This document shows, in pieces, positions 1 through 5,261 of a stretch of 6,777 nt of DNA. Origin of the DNA: Cellvibrionaceae bacterium (GTDB lineage: Bacteria > Pseudomonadota > Gammaproteobacteria > Pseudomonadales > Cellvibrionaceae); contig JAUVQU010000125.1 in assembly GCA_030597965.1 (NCBI GenBank), forward strand, positions 1-6,777, in the 5' to 3' direction. A program made the translations under genes and the position numbers. The notes below the pieces were generated by a model. That model was given only the letters and a program-made list of their open reading frames with translations. It was not told the DNA's origin and made no database searches. How positions within the stretch are numbered: the first letter of the stretch is position 1; every line of letters starts with the position of its first letter.

Positions 1-331
1 AGCGCACCAGGAACCACGCCAGCAACAACATAATACCCGTGCGTCGAACCGGCTCGACCATTTCGAGTAATGCAGGCTCATCAGCCAAGGCTATTTGCGC
101 TGCGAACGACAAACCCACCAACCAAGCAGCCCAATGAATGGGGCGCCTTGCTGACCCCACTAACGCATCGTCCCAAAGGTTATGGGTCGAAGCAGCCTTA
201 ATTAAGAGCCTCTCCAAAATGACCCGTGTAATCAAAGCAAACAGCAATGTAATAAACACTATGAAGAAGATATGCATCACCCACAGGTTACCGTCCCCAA
301 GCCACGCCATAAAATCATTCAAAATCGTCAC
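1..331 (-). CDS. MscS-family mechanosensitive ion channel, N-terminal part (runs off left edge)
   Basis: Partial gene; 110 codons are visible and the C-terminal part lies beyond position 1. The start chosen is GTG at 331-329 because a good Shine-Dalgarno (GAGGAA, reading the minus strand at 344-339) sits 7 nt upstream; an ATG seven codons later (310-308) is the alternative. The product begins MTILNDFMAWLGDGN. It has a hydrophobic helix at about residues 17-36, a cytoplasmic-type stretch with the TLWDDAL-like sequence NLWDDALVGSARRPI at 51-65, a second helix at about 66-83 and the start of a third at about 98. This helix pattern and the WDDAL stretch are typical of the region ahead of the MscS pore domain in inner-membrane mechanosensitive channels, which release solutes under hypo-osmotic shock. 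The pore helix and beta domain are not visible, so the family call rests on the N-terminus only. It lies 27 nt after nagZ on the same strand and is probably co-transcribed. Confidence 0.72.
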   Translation of the reverse strand, partial: MTILNDFMAWLGDGNLWVMHIFFIVFITLLFALITRVILERLLIKAASTHNLWDDALVGSARRPIHWAAWLVGLSFAAQIALADEPALLEMVEPVRRTGIMLLLAWFLVR

Positions 332-338
332 GAGATTA

Positions 339-344
339 TTCCTC
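339..344 (-). promoter_or_regulatory. Ribosome binding site deciding the GTG start of the MscS-type gene
   Basis: Minus-strand GAGGAA, 7 nt before the GTG at 331-329. It lies between the nagZ stop (361-359) and the GTG. No comparable site precedes the in-frame ATG at 310-308, so the non-ATG start is preferred. Confidence 0.6.
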
Positions 345-358
345 AAAAAAGTAATTGA

Positions 359-1378
359 TCATAATTGTTCTTTCAACCAGGCCGAGGTTTGTTGCCAGCG
401 GGCGGTAGACTCCAATATTTCCCGGCTCATTGACGGTTTACTGGGTGCCATCTTCGGTAGACGCGCACTGGTCGTTGGTGCCGAGACACGAGCTAAATAC
501 GCCAACACCTCATCGGCACCGAGCGGATTGTTGCAAACCAATACAACATCACAGCCGGCACTCAAGGCTGCTTGTGCGCGCTCAGCGTAAGAACCCGCAC
601 CTGCTGCACCTTCCATAGAAAGGTCATCACTGAATAACACGCCATTGTATTGTTTTTTATCCCGTAAAAAACCCTGCAACCAAACTGAAGAAAAGCCTAC
701 GGGATTTTTATCATCGACTTCTGGAAACACAATATGTGCAGGCATCAACGCATCCAGCTGGGGCAGCAATTGATTAAATGGCTTTAAATCCTTAGTTTCT
801 AAATCATCCAGCGTACGAGTATCAACAGGGAGTTCAAGGTGACTGTCACCTAGTACTCCACCGTGACCGGGAAAGTGTTTGCCCGTTACCGCCATACCTG
901 CATCATGCATTCCTTGAATAAAGGCGCCCGAGATCGCTGTTACAGCGTCAGCATCACTGGAAAATGAGCGGTCACCAATAACGGAACAAAAATCATCATC
1001 AATATCCAAAACCGGAGCAAAACTGAAGTCCATACCTGCGGCAAGAATCTCCGCCGCCAACAACCACCCAGTATCACGGGCCTTTCTCAGAGCAATCTCT
1101 GGACGACCGGCGTACAACTGATCAAAAACTTGCATAGGCGGCAAGCGGGTAAAGCCTTCTTTGCAGCGCTGCACTCGACCGCCTTCCTGATCCACACACA
1201 CCAGGAGGTCAGATCGTACAGCTTTAATTTCAGCCACCAAATTCACTACTGCATCATAGTCTGCAATATTACGGGAAAATAGAATCACCCCGCCCACATA
1301 GGGGTTTAATAAACGTTCGCACTCAACCTCGGTAATAGACAAACCTTCGAGATCAAGAATAACGGGGCCAGGTACCAT
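359..1378 (-). CDS. nagZ: Beta-N-acetylhexosaminidase NagZ (glycoside hydrolase family 3)
   Basis: Complete 339-residue protein, the usual length for single-domain proteobacterial NagZ, with no signal peptide, so it is cytoplasmic. NagZ removes GlcNAc from GlcNAc-1,6-anhydroMurNAc (peptides) during peptidoglycan recycling; in bacteria with inducible AmpC its products feed AmpR signalling. Visible family marks are DQEGGRVQR at 63-71 (substrate pocket), GDRSFS at 135-140, KHFPGHG at 167-173, the DSH motif at 178-180 (the Asp-His dyad acting as general acid/base) and SDDLSMEGA at 250-258. The first Asp of that last motif (D251) is the expected nucleophile. The ATG start at 1378 agrees with the family N-terminus (a short lead into xxLDLxG), although its ribosome binding site is weak (GGGAAT). 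It lies 50 nt downstream of psrA and 27 nt upstream of the channel gene, which suggests an operon. Confidence 0.96.
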   Translation of the reverse strand: MVPGPVILDLEGLSITEVECERLLNPYVGGVILFSRNIADYDAVVNLVAEIKAVRSDLLVCVDQEGGRVQRCKEGFTRLPPMQVFDQLYAGRPEIALRKARDTGWLLAAEILAAGMDFSFAPVLDIDDDFCSVIGDRSFSSDADAVTAISGAFIQGMHDAGMAVTGKHFPGHGGVLGDSHLELPVDTRTLDDLETKDLKPFNQLLPQLDALMPAHIVFPEVDDKNPVGFSSVWLQGFLRDKKQYNGVLFSDDLSMEGAAGAGSYAERAQAALSAGCDVVLVCNNPLGADEVLAYLARVSAPTTSARLPKMAPSKPSMSREILESTARWQQTSAWLKEQL

Positions 1379-1428
1379 ATAAATATTCCCAATATTTTTA
1401 CGCCGACTTAAAAGCGCTGATTACAAAT

Positions 1429-2058
1429 TTATTTAGAGCTTTCCAGCATGCCGATAACAGCAGGGATAAGCAGTGCAACTGCATCATCAACACTCGTTTC
1501 TTTACCATAATCAGATTTTAAAATACCGCTGATTGAATCAAATGCTGATAAGGTAAACATGGAGGCACCCAACATAAAACATAAGCGCCAATAAAAAACA
1601 TCAGGTTCGATATCAGGCAAAGCCTCCCTTAATAACCGAGTAAACTCCACGTAACTGGCACCATGCTCAGCCATAATATAGTGACGCAGATGCTCTTGCG
1701 TCTGTGCATAAGCAAGTGCCAACAACTGCATGAATTGGGCGGGATTTTCCCCCTCCTTTTCCGTGGATGCCATCAGCGACTCAAACAAACAGCCCACAAG
1801 TTGCTGCGCTGTAATATCCGACGTAGCTTGCCTTAACAAGGCAAGACGTTCATTTAACTCCGCACTCAAAGGACTTAAGAAACGAGAAAAAACAGCCTGT
1901 ATCAGTGATTTCTTAGATCCAAAATGGTAATTAACCGCCGCCAAATTAACATTGGCCTCACTGGTAATCATCCGCAGTGATGTTTCGGCAAAACCTCTCT
2001 CGGCAAACAAGCTAGCCGCTGCATCTAATATGCGCTCTACCGTATCCGACTGCGCCAT
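1429..2058 (-). CDS. psrA: TetR-family transcriptional regulator PsrA
   Basis: 209 residues. The N-terminal TetR helix-turn-helix is clear: ILDAAASLFAERGFAETSLRMITSEANVNLAAVNYHFGSKKSLIQAVF spans about residues 10-57, with recognition helix around 36-45 (NVNLAAVNYHF). The N-terminus MAQSDTVERILDAA is nearly that of Pseudomonas PsrA as I recall it, and the position next to lexA and nagZ is also that of Pseudomonas psrA (PA3006). In Pseudomonas, PsrA represses itself and beta-oxidation genes, is released by long-chain fatty acids, and activates rpoS. Those roles are known for the family and inferred here. The C-terminal helical ligand domain has CFMLGASMF at about 165-173, as is typical. The start is ATG at 2058 with GAGAAG 5 nt upstream. 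A weak candidate operator lies at 2161-2174. Confidence 0.9.
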   Translation of the reverse strand: MAQSDTVERILDAAASLFAERGFAETSLRMITSEANVNLAAVNYHFGSKKSLIQAVFSRFLSPLSAELNERLALLRQATSDITAQQLVGCLFESLMASTEKEGENPAQFMQLLALAYAQTQEHLRHYIMAEHGASYVEFTRLLREALPDIEPDVFYWRLCFMLGASMFTLSAFDSISGILKSDYGKETSVDDAVALLIPAVIGMLESSK

Positions 2059-2110
2059 AATATCTTCTCTTTTGATAAGAAATGTGTCGCTATTGCTACG
2101 CTTATTTTTG

Positions 2111-2126
2111 CCTTAAGATCTTAGGG
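2111..2126. repeat. Near-perfect 16-bp palindrome upstream of psrA
   Basis: CCTTAAGATCTTAGGG reads as two 8-bp arms around its centre with a single T/G mismatch. It lies 53-68 bp upstream of the psrA start. A longer pair of arms, TGCCTT (2109-2114) and AAGGCA (2131-2136), overlaps it. The position suits an operator, but no known regulator's consensus is matched. Confidence 0.35.
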
Positions 2127-2160
2127 GAAAAAGGCATCCTAGGAATTCAAACGCTCTTTT

Positions 2161-2174
2161 GGAACATACGTTTA
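2161..2174. promoter_or_regulatory. Weak candidate PsrA operator
   Basis: GGAACATACGTTTA has one mismatch in each half compared with the Pseudomonas PsrA motif (G/C)AAAC-N2-4-GTTT(G/C). It is the only such sequence seen in the psrA upstream spacer, about 103 bp before the psrA start. Autoregulation of psrA is known in Pseudomonas; its occurrence here is inferred. Confidence 0.25.
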
Positions 2175-2462
2175 GACGATTTCACTGTCAAGCAAACCCC
2201 TTCATATAAGGCGAATAGACCTTTTTTTTATGAGCCAAGATATACATATATCCATTTCGATTAAAAACTAAGCAGACTATAAAGCGCCGTCAGCTCAAAG
2301 CTTCAAGAAAAAGAATGACTTACCGCCGCTTTCTCACAACAAGCACTAAAAGCCCCTGGCCATAAATAAAAAAAAGAGCCAAAAAAACCCGGATGTTAAA
2401 AACAAAGGGACGTGATAGCTTGAAGTTACACTTTTCGACACTGGATATGTAAGGAGAAAGTC

Positions 2463-2783
2463 ATGGGCAGCGCAGCCATCACCCCGATTATTGGGAGCTG
2501 GTATAACGAGCTCGTACAAGATTTACAGTTTGAAGTCGTCGCCATAGACGATGCGAGTGGCAACATTGAAATTCAATACCTAGGCGGTGAGATTGGTGAA
2601 TTTGATATGGAAACGTGGCGTGATATGACCATGATTTCCTGTCATGCGCCTGAAGACGCCGGTATTGCCTACGAGTTAAGCCAGGAAGATGAGTTGAATG
2701 ATGATTTAGCCATGACGCCAATCAACAACAGTCCGCTGGCTTCTATTGAGGGTGAAACATTCCAAGGCTTTGACGACTTTTAA
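2463..2783 (+). CDS. Small acidic DUF6763-type conserved protein
   Basis: 106 residues, function unknown. The start is ATG at 2463 with a strong ribosome binding site (AAGGAG at 2451-2456, 6 nt before it). The N-terminal half carries IIGSWYNELVQDLQFEVVAIDDASGNIEIQYLGGEIGEFDMETW (about residues 9-52), followed by PEDAG at 62-66. This pattern (GxWY, FEVVAID, IEIQYxxGEIxEFDxxxW) is what I remember of the gammaproteobacterial DUF6763 proteins. The remainder is strongly acidic and probably disordered, ending FQGFDDF. There is no signal peptide or membrane segment, so it is likely cytoplasmic. It stands between psrA and lexA, a place where I recall no gene in P. aeruginosa. It has its own long upstream spacer and no clear terminator behind it, so it is probably transcribed on its own. 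Confidence 0.8.
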   Translation: MGSAAITPIIGSWYNELVQDLQFEVVAIDDASGNIEIQYLGGEIGEFDMETWRDMTMISCHAPEDAGIAYELSQEDELNDDLAMTPINNSPLASIEGETFQGFDDF

Positions 2784-2978
2784 TAGCGTGTGACTAAGAG
2801 CACATAACTTGCACGCCCCCATCTGGCTCGCACTAAGCAAGCTCCAGAACTTCAAGCATCCCCCCTCTTCATATCCCCTACACCAAACCAGAAGCTACTT
2901 GTCATTTTAATGAGCAGCAGCTGCACACCCGTAATAACGCCTAACGGCCACTGCCCACCATAACGCTCCAATTAAAGC
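2784..2978. other. Spacer upstream of the lexA promoter, no gene seen
   Basis: No plausible coding frame, tRNA or strong terminator seen. Short complementary words (GCGTG at 2786-2790 and CACGC at 2812-2816) could pair but have a 21-nt loop and no T-run, so a terminator for the DUF6763-type gene is not supported. Confidence 0.5.
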
Positions 2979-3006
2979 TTGCTGAAGACCAATTACTGTA
3001 TATACT
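2979..3006 (+). promoter_or_regulatory. lexA: Candidate sigma-70 promoter of lexA-sulA
   Basis: TTGCTG (2979-2984, 4 of 6 to the -35 consensus) is followed 16 nt later by TATACT (3001-3006, 5 of 6 to the -10 consensus). The -10 lies inside the perfect SOS box at 2996-3011, so LexA binding would block RNA polymerase, the arrangement expected for autorepression. Transcription would start near 3013. Confidence 0.6.
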
Positions 3007-3011
3007 CACAG
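2996..3011 (+). promoter_or_regulatory. lexA: LexA operator (SOS box 1), perfect consensus
   Basis: CTGTATATACTCACAG matches CTGT-N8-ACAG exactly, and the flanks TA..TA extend the symmetry. It lies 60 bp before the lexA start and covers the proposed -10. The core is the same as I recall for the first E. coli lexA box. Confidence 0.95.
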
Positions 3012-3014
3012 TAA

Positions 3015-3030
3015 CTGTATAGAAAACCAG
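3015..3030 (+). promoter_or_regulatory. lexA: LexA operator (SOS box 2), one mismatch
   Basis: CTGTATAGAAAACCAG has a perfect left half and one mismatch in the right half (CCAG for ACAG). It starts 19 bp after box 1 and covers the expected transcription start. E. coli lexA also has a second, weaker box with a CCAG right half about two helical turns from the first, so a tandem operator is likely. Confidence 0.8.
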
Positions 3031-3070
3031 TTATTAACAGCAATACACAGCTGCACAAATTGGAGACACC

Positions 3071-3673
3071 ATGATCAAGTTAACGGCACGGCAAGAAGAA
3101 GTATTACAGCTGATCAAATCCGCCATTGAAGATACGGGCTATCCCCCGACGCGTGCGGAAATAGCAAAAGAGCTGGGTTTCAAGTCAGCCAATGCCGCTG
3201 AAGAGCACCTCAAAGCACTGGCCAGAAAAGGTGCTATCGAGATGATCCCCGGTGCCTCTCGCGGTATACGGCTCTCACAGGAAATCAGCGGTATACCCAT
3301 TGTGGGTCGAGTTGCTGCGGGTAATCCTGTGCTCGCTGCAGAAAACATCGAAGATTACTGCAACGTACCCTCTGATTTTTTCCACCCTAGTGCGGATTAT
3401 TTGCTACGTGTCATCGGTGAAAGCATGAAAAACATTGGCATTATGGATGGCGATCTATTGGCCGTGCATAAGACCGAACAGGCCCGCAATGGCGATATTG
3501 TCGTTGCCCGTATAGAAGATGAAGTGACGGTAAAGCGCTTCCAGCACGACAAGGGATCCAACATTGTCGAACTGTTCCCTGAAAATGAAGACTTTAACGT
3601 CATCAAAATAGACTTAGAGCACCAATCCTTCGCCATTGAAGGCTTGAGTGTTGGCGTTATTCGTCGAGATTAA
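3071..3673 (+). CDS. lexA: SOS repressor LexA
   Basis: 200 residues, close to the E. coli length of 202. LexA represses SOS genes as a dimer and cleaves itself when bound to RecA filaments on single-stranded DNA. The N-terminal winged-helix DNA-binding domain (about 1-70) starts MIKLTARQEEVLQLIK and carries GYPPTRAEIAKELGFKSANAAEEHLKAL (23-50). The cleavage site is Ala83-Gly84 in VGRVAAGNP. The catalytic serine is S118 in GESMKNIGIMDGD and the catalytic lysine is K155 in EVTVKRF, both one residue short of the E. coli numbering, so the protein appears fully functional. The start is ATG at 3071 with GGAG 5 nt upstream. Two SOS boxes upstream show autorepression. sulA follows 53 nt later, and the two are very probably co-transcribed. 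Confidence 0.99.
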   Translation: MIKLTARQEEVLQLIKSAIEDTGYPPTRAEIAKELGFKSANAAEEHLKALARKGAIEMIPGASRGIRLSQEISGIPIVGRVAAGNPVLAAENIEDYCNVPSDFFHPSADYLLRVIGESMKNIGIMDGDLLAVHKTEQARNGDIVVARIEDEVTVKRFQHDKGSNIVELFPENEDFNVIKIDLEHQSFAIEGLSVGVIRRD

Positions 3674-3676
3674 GTT

Positions 3677-3695
3677 GTGATAGCTCAGCTATCGC
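3677..3695 (+). repeat. Intercistronic hairpin between lexA and sulA
   Basis: GTGATAGC (3677-3684) pairs with GCTATCGC (3688-3695) as an 8-bp stem with one G-U wobble around a TCA loop. It is followed by A residues rather than T, so it does not look like an intrinsic terminator. It begins just after the lexA stop and ends 31 nt before the sulA start. It may affect mRNA stability or the lexA/sulA ratio; that is inference. Confidence 0.5.
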
Positions 3696-3726
3696 AAAAA
3701 CAAGAATAAAACGTAAGGACAGGAAC

Positions 3727-4140
3727 ATGTCACACTTAAAAGCCCAAAATAATCAAGCCGCAGGCAAGCAAGCTCAAACTGCCGCCCATAATGGTGTCAC
3801 TGAATTGGTGCTGACGAAGCATAGCCCAGACCAGCTCATGCTACTCATGCCGATGATCGCCCACCTGAGCCGTACCGCTGACCGCTGGATAACCTGGGTA
3901 ACACCCGACGCCGTTGATCGCAGTGTTATTGAAAGTTACGGCGTTGATACCCACAAACTGCGTATCATTCATGAGTCAGAACAAAAGACTGTGGCAAAAA
4001 TAATGTGGGATGCACTCAGTAATGGTACCAGCCATACCGTCATAGGCACCATTTCTGGTCTCAGTGAAAAATCGATTGGTTATATGGAGCAGGCCGCCTC
4101 AAAAGGCAACGCAAAAGCCCTATTAGTTAGGTACAGATAA
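3727..4140 (+). CDS. sulA: SOS-induced cell division inhibitor SulA
   Basis: 137 residues, shorter than E. coli SulA (169) and somewhat shorter than the Pseudomonas protein. SulA binds FtsZ and blocks Z-ring assembly during SOS; in E. coli it is removed by Lon. Recognisable SulA stretches are the hydrophobic block LMLLMPMIAHLSRTADRWITWVTP (37-60) and ALSNGTSHTVIG (96-107), followed by a final LLVRYR. The first 22 residues are polar, Gln- and Ala-rich, and probably disordered. The start is ATG at 3727 with AAGGA 7 nt upstream. Position directly after lexA matches Pseudomonas. It has no SOS box in the 53-nt gap, so DNA-damage control is expected through the lexA operator. The stop codon lies inside the first copy of a 17-bp direct repeat (4124-4140 and 4146-4162). 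Sequence similarity alone is modest; the neighbourhood raises confidence. Confidence 0.87.
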   Translation: MSHLKAQNNQAAGKQAQTAAHNGVTELVLTKHSPDQLMLLMPMIAHLSRTADRWITWVTPDAVDRSVIESYGVDTHKLRIIHESEQKTVAKIMWDALSNGTSHTVIGTISGLSEKSIGYMEQAASKGNAKALLVRYR

Positions 4141-4162
4141 GAAGGTAGTTAGGTACAGATAA
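4124..4162 (+). repeat. Tandem duplication over the sulA stop codon
   Basis: TAGTTAGGTACAGATAA occurs at 4124-4140 and again at 4146-4162, identical over 17 bp with a 22-bp period. The first copy encodes the last residues and stop of SulA; the second is non-coding. Either copy alone would give the same C-terminus, so the duplication did not change the protein. Confidence 0.9.
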
Positions 4163-4209
4163 AAAACTTCTGCATCGCAAAGAAATTAAGGGGAACCTAT
4201 TCCGTCTCC

Positions 4210-4222
4210 GCCGAGAATCGGC
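4210..4222 (+). repeat. Small hairpin in the convergent spacer after sulA
   Basis: GCCGA-GAA-TCGGC forms a 5-bp stem with a GAA triloop, about 70 nt after the sulA stop, followed by AGAAATTT. The stem is short and there is no proper T-run on either strand, so a role as terminator for sulA or for the converging gene is doubtful. Confidence 0.3.
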
Positions 4223-4263
4223 AGAAATTTAAAATCGCAGAACCACCAATTTACCAATAGAGC

Positions 4264-4524
4264 TTAATGAAGCACCCTAGGTGATTGGTCTTCTGCTTCC
4301 AGTTCAGCGTCAACACTGGGCGTTTGCTCTTCAGCAATATCCGCCGCCGCTTCCAGACCAGCTTCGATCATTGCTTTCACAATTTCCAGCTTGGCATCCT
4401 GAACGTAGCTTATGGCTTCTTCTGAGAAGGCAATCGTGACTAACGGCTCACCTGTTTCACCGGCTTTCTGCAATCCAACTTTACCGTCGGCCAGCTCAAC
4501 TATTTCGTACAATGACAATGGCAT
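4264..4524 (-). CDS. Small acidic conserved protein (in the place of P. aeruginosa PA3009)
   Basis: 86 residues with ATG at 4524, chosen because GGAG (4533-4530) stands 5 nt upstream and because MPLSLYEIVELADGKVGLQKAG looks like a natural N-terminus. An in-frame upstream ATG at 4560 would add 12 residues but has no comparable site. The protein reads YEIVELADGKVGLQKAGETGEPLVTIAFSEEAISYV, a beta-rich opening, then a helical stretch DAKLEIVKAMIEAGLEAAADIAEE (about 44-67) and an acidic tail. No signal peptide or membrane segment, so probably cytoplasmic. I do not know its function. Its place between sulA (converging) and the DUF6586-type gene equals that of PA3009, so I infer it is the same conserved family. 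It lies 168 nt from the gene upstream and probably has its own promoter. Confidence 0.78.
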   Translation of the reverse strand: MPLSLYEIVELADGKVGLQKAGETGEPLVTIAFSEEAISYVQDAKLEIVKAMIEAGLEAAADIAEEQTPSVDAELEAEDQSPRVLH

Positions 4525-4529
4525 GATGA

Positions 4530-4533
4530 CTCC
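4530..4533 (-). promoter_or_regulatory. Ribosome binding site deciding the start of the small acidic protein
   Basis: Minus-strand GGAG, 5 nt before the ATG at 4524-4522. It favours the 86-residue form over the longer reading from 4560. Confidence 0.6.
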
Positions 4534-4597
4534 AATACTTAACGACCCAAACAACCTCATGAGCCAAATTTATCGGACGTTCAATGCGGTTCGGAAA

Positions 4598-4618
4598 CAA
4601 CGTTAAAAACGAACGTTG
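4598..4618. repeat. Perfect 7-bp inverted repeat upstream of the small acidic gene
   Basis: CAACGTT (4598-4604) and AACGTTG (4612-4618) are exact complements separated by 7 nt. The element lies 74-94 bp before the start codon at 4524 and just downstream of a -10-like TAGAAT (minus strand, 4631-4626), so it would fall at the start of the transcript. It could be an operator or a 5' leader hairpin. Confidence 0.5.
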
Positions 4619-4625
4619 CGCGTCT

Positions 4626-4631
4626 ATTCTA
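4626..4631 (-). promoter_or_regulatory. Possible -10 element for the small acidic gene
   Basis: Minus-strand TAGAAT matches the -10 consensus at 5 of 6 positions. The best -35-like sequence (TTGTTA, 4652-4647) is only 15 nt away and matches 4 of 6, so the promoter is uncertain. Confidence 0.3.
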
Positions 4632-4661
4632 ACAGCTCAAAGGGGGTAACAACAGAGCTGT
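4632..4661. repeat. 7-bp inverted repeat in the spacer behind the DUF6586-type gene
   Basis: ACAGCTC (4632-4638) and GAGCTGT (4655-4661) are exact complements with a 16-nt loop. There is no T-run after it on either strand, so it is not a standard terminator. Confidence 0.35.
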
Positions 4662-4692
4662 ATAGAACACCAAAATTCAGAGCCTTGAGCCC

Positions 4693-5184
4693 TTAATACT
4701 CCTCACCACTCATGCGCTGTCGCTCAACCAAATCGGCAAAATGAGTCAGCCATTCTGACAATAGCTGAGGTGTCAGCGGTTCTGCTATCAAGGTGCTCGC
4801 TGCAATGATATTAACTGTCTTTGGTGCCGCCTCTAATGACGGCAGCAATACATCTGCCTCAGCTCGCAGTAAATCAGCCAGCCAACCTTCAGTCTCCAAT
4901 CGTGTTAACTCCTCAGCCTCGGGCCAAAGCTGCCCAGCAGCCTGTGCATGATTTAAAAGCGCACCTAAATCAGTAATTCCCTCAGGGTGAGGCAGACTAT
5001 AGCCCTGCGCTAACTCTCTTAAATAAAACCGGTATGCAACAGCAAGGTGGACAGCACCTCCCTGCAGGAGAGCCTCCTGTTGCTGCTTACCCGTAATAGA
5101 ATCTGAAGATAACTGAGCTTGAGCCAGAAGGATTCTACAGTGAGCCAGCTTTTGATAAACACGCTGAATATAGGGATTATGCAT
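4693..5184 (-). CDS. DUF6586-type conserved protein (in the place of P. aeruginosa PA3010)
   Basis: 163 residues from ATG at 5184; function unknown. The chosen start gives MHNPYIQRVYQKLAHCRILLAQAQL, which fits the N-terminus I recall for this family (a short polar lead, then a KLxxARLLL helix). The frame extends 18 codons further to a GTG at 5238, but that stretch (LSRASFPSPFFLALWCL) is not expected and I see no good ribosome binding site there. Before the ATG only a weak GGTG (5192-5189) is present. The protein is mainly helical, with QEALLQGGAVHLAVAYRFYLRELAQGY at about 36-62, and has no signal peptide or membrane segment. It lies 77 nt after topA on the same strand, as in Pseudomonas, which suggests co-transcription with topA; any functional link to topoisomerase is unproven. 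Confidence 0.8.
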   Translation of the reverse strand: MHNPYIQRVYQKLAHCRILLAQAQLSSDSITGKQQQEALLQGGAVHLAVAYRFYLRELAQGYSLPHPEGITDLGALLNHAQAAGQLWPEAEELTRLETEGWLADLLRAEADVLLPSLEAAPKTVNIIAASTLIAEPLTPQLLSEWLTHFADLVERQRMSGEEY

Positions 5185-5261
5185 AAGGCACCAGAGTGCT
5201 AAAAAGAAAGGAGAAGGAAACGATGCGCGGGATAACACTCATCATTTCCATCTCTATCGGG

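Larger units (their letters stand above)
2059..2462. other. AT-rich divergent spacer between psrA and the DUF6763-type gene
   Basis: 404 nt without a convincing gene. A 60-codon plus-strand reading frame at 2082-2264 lacks a ribosome binding site and resembles nothing I know. The spacer contains a 16-bp near-perfect palindrome (2111-2126), a weak PsrA-operator-like sequence (2161-2174), A-rich runs around 2367-2390 and the ribosome binding site of the next gene (AAGGAG, 2451-2456). Both divergent promoters must lie here, but I cannot place either with confidence. Confidence 0.7.

Noticed and set aside
138..618. Two overlapping plus-strand reading frames (150 and 62 codons)
   Set aside because: They lie antisense to nagZ and the MscS-type gene, which are both well supported by protein motifs.
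2082..2264. 60-codon plus-strand reading frame in the psrA upstream spacer
   Set aside because: No ribosome binding site, odd composition (many aromatic residues) and no resemblance to a known family; it overlaps the expected psrA promoter.
2420..2451. TTGAAG followed by TATGTA as a promoter of the DUF6763-type gene
   Set aside because: The spacing is 20 nt and transcription would start inside or after the ribosome binding site at 2451-2456.
2488..2721. Minus-strand frame antisense to the DUF6763-type gene
   Set aside because: The plus-strand gene has a strong ribosome binding site and a recognisable family pattern; the antisense product is a low-complexity His/Arg-rich sequence.
3139..3636. 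Minus-strand frames of 69 and 79 codons within lexA
   Set aside because: Shadows of lexA, which is certain.
5185..5238. 18-codon N-terminal extension of the DUF6586-type gene to a GTG at 5238
   Set aside because: It resembles a short hydrophobic leader by chance; it has no good ribosome binding site and does not fit the expected family N-terminus.
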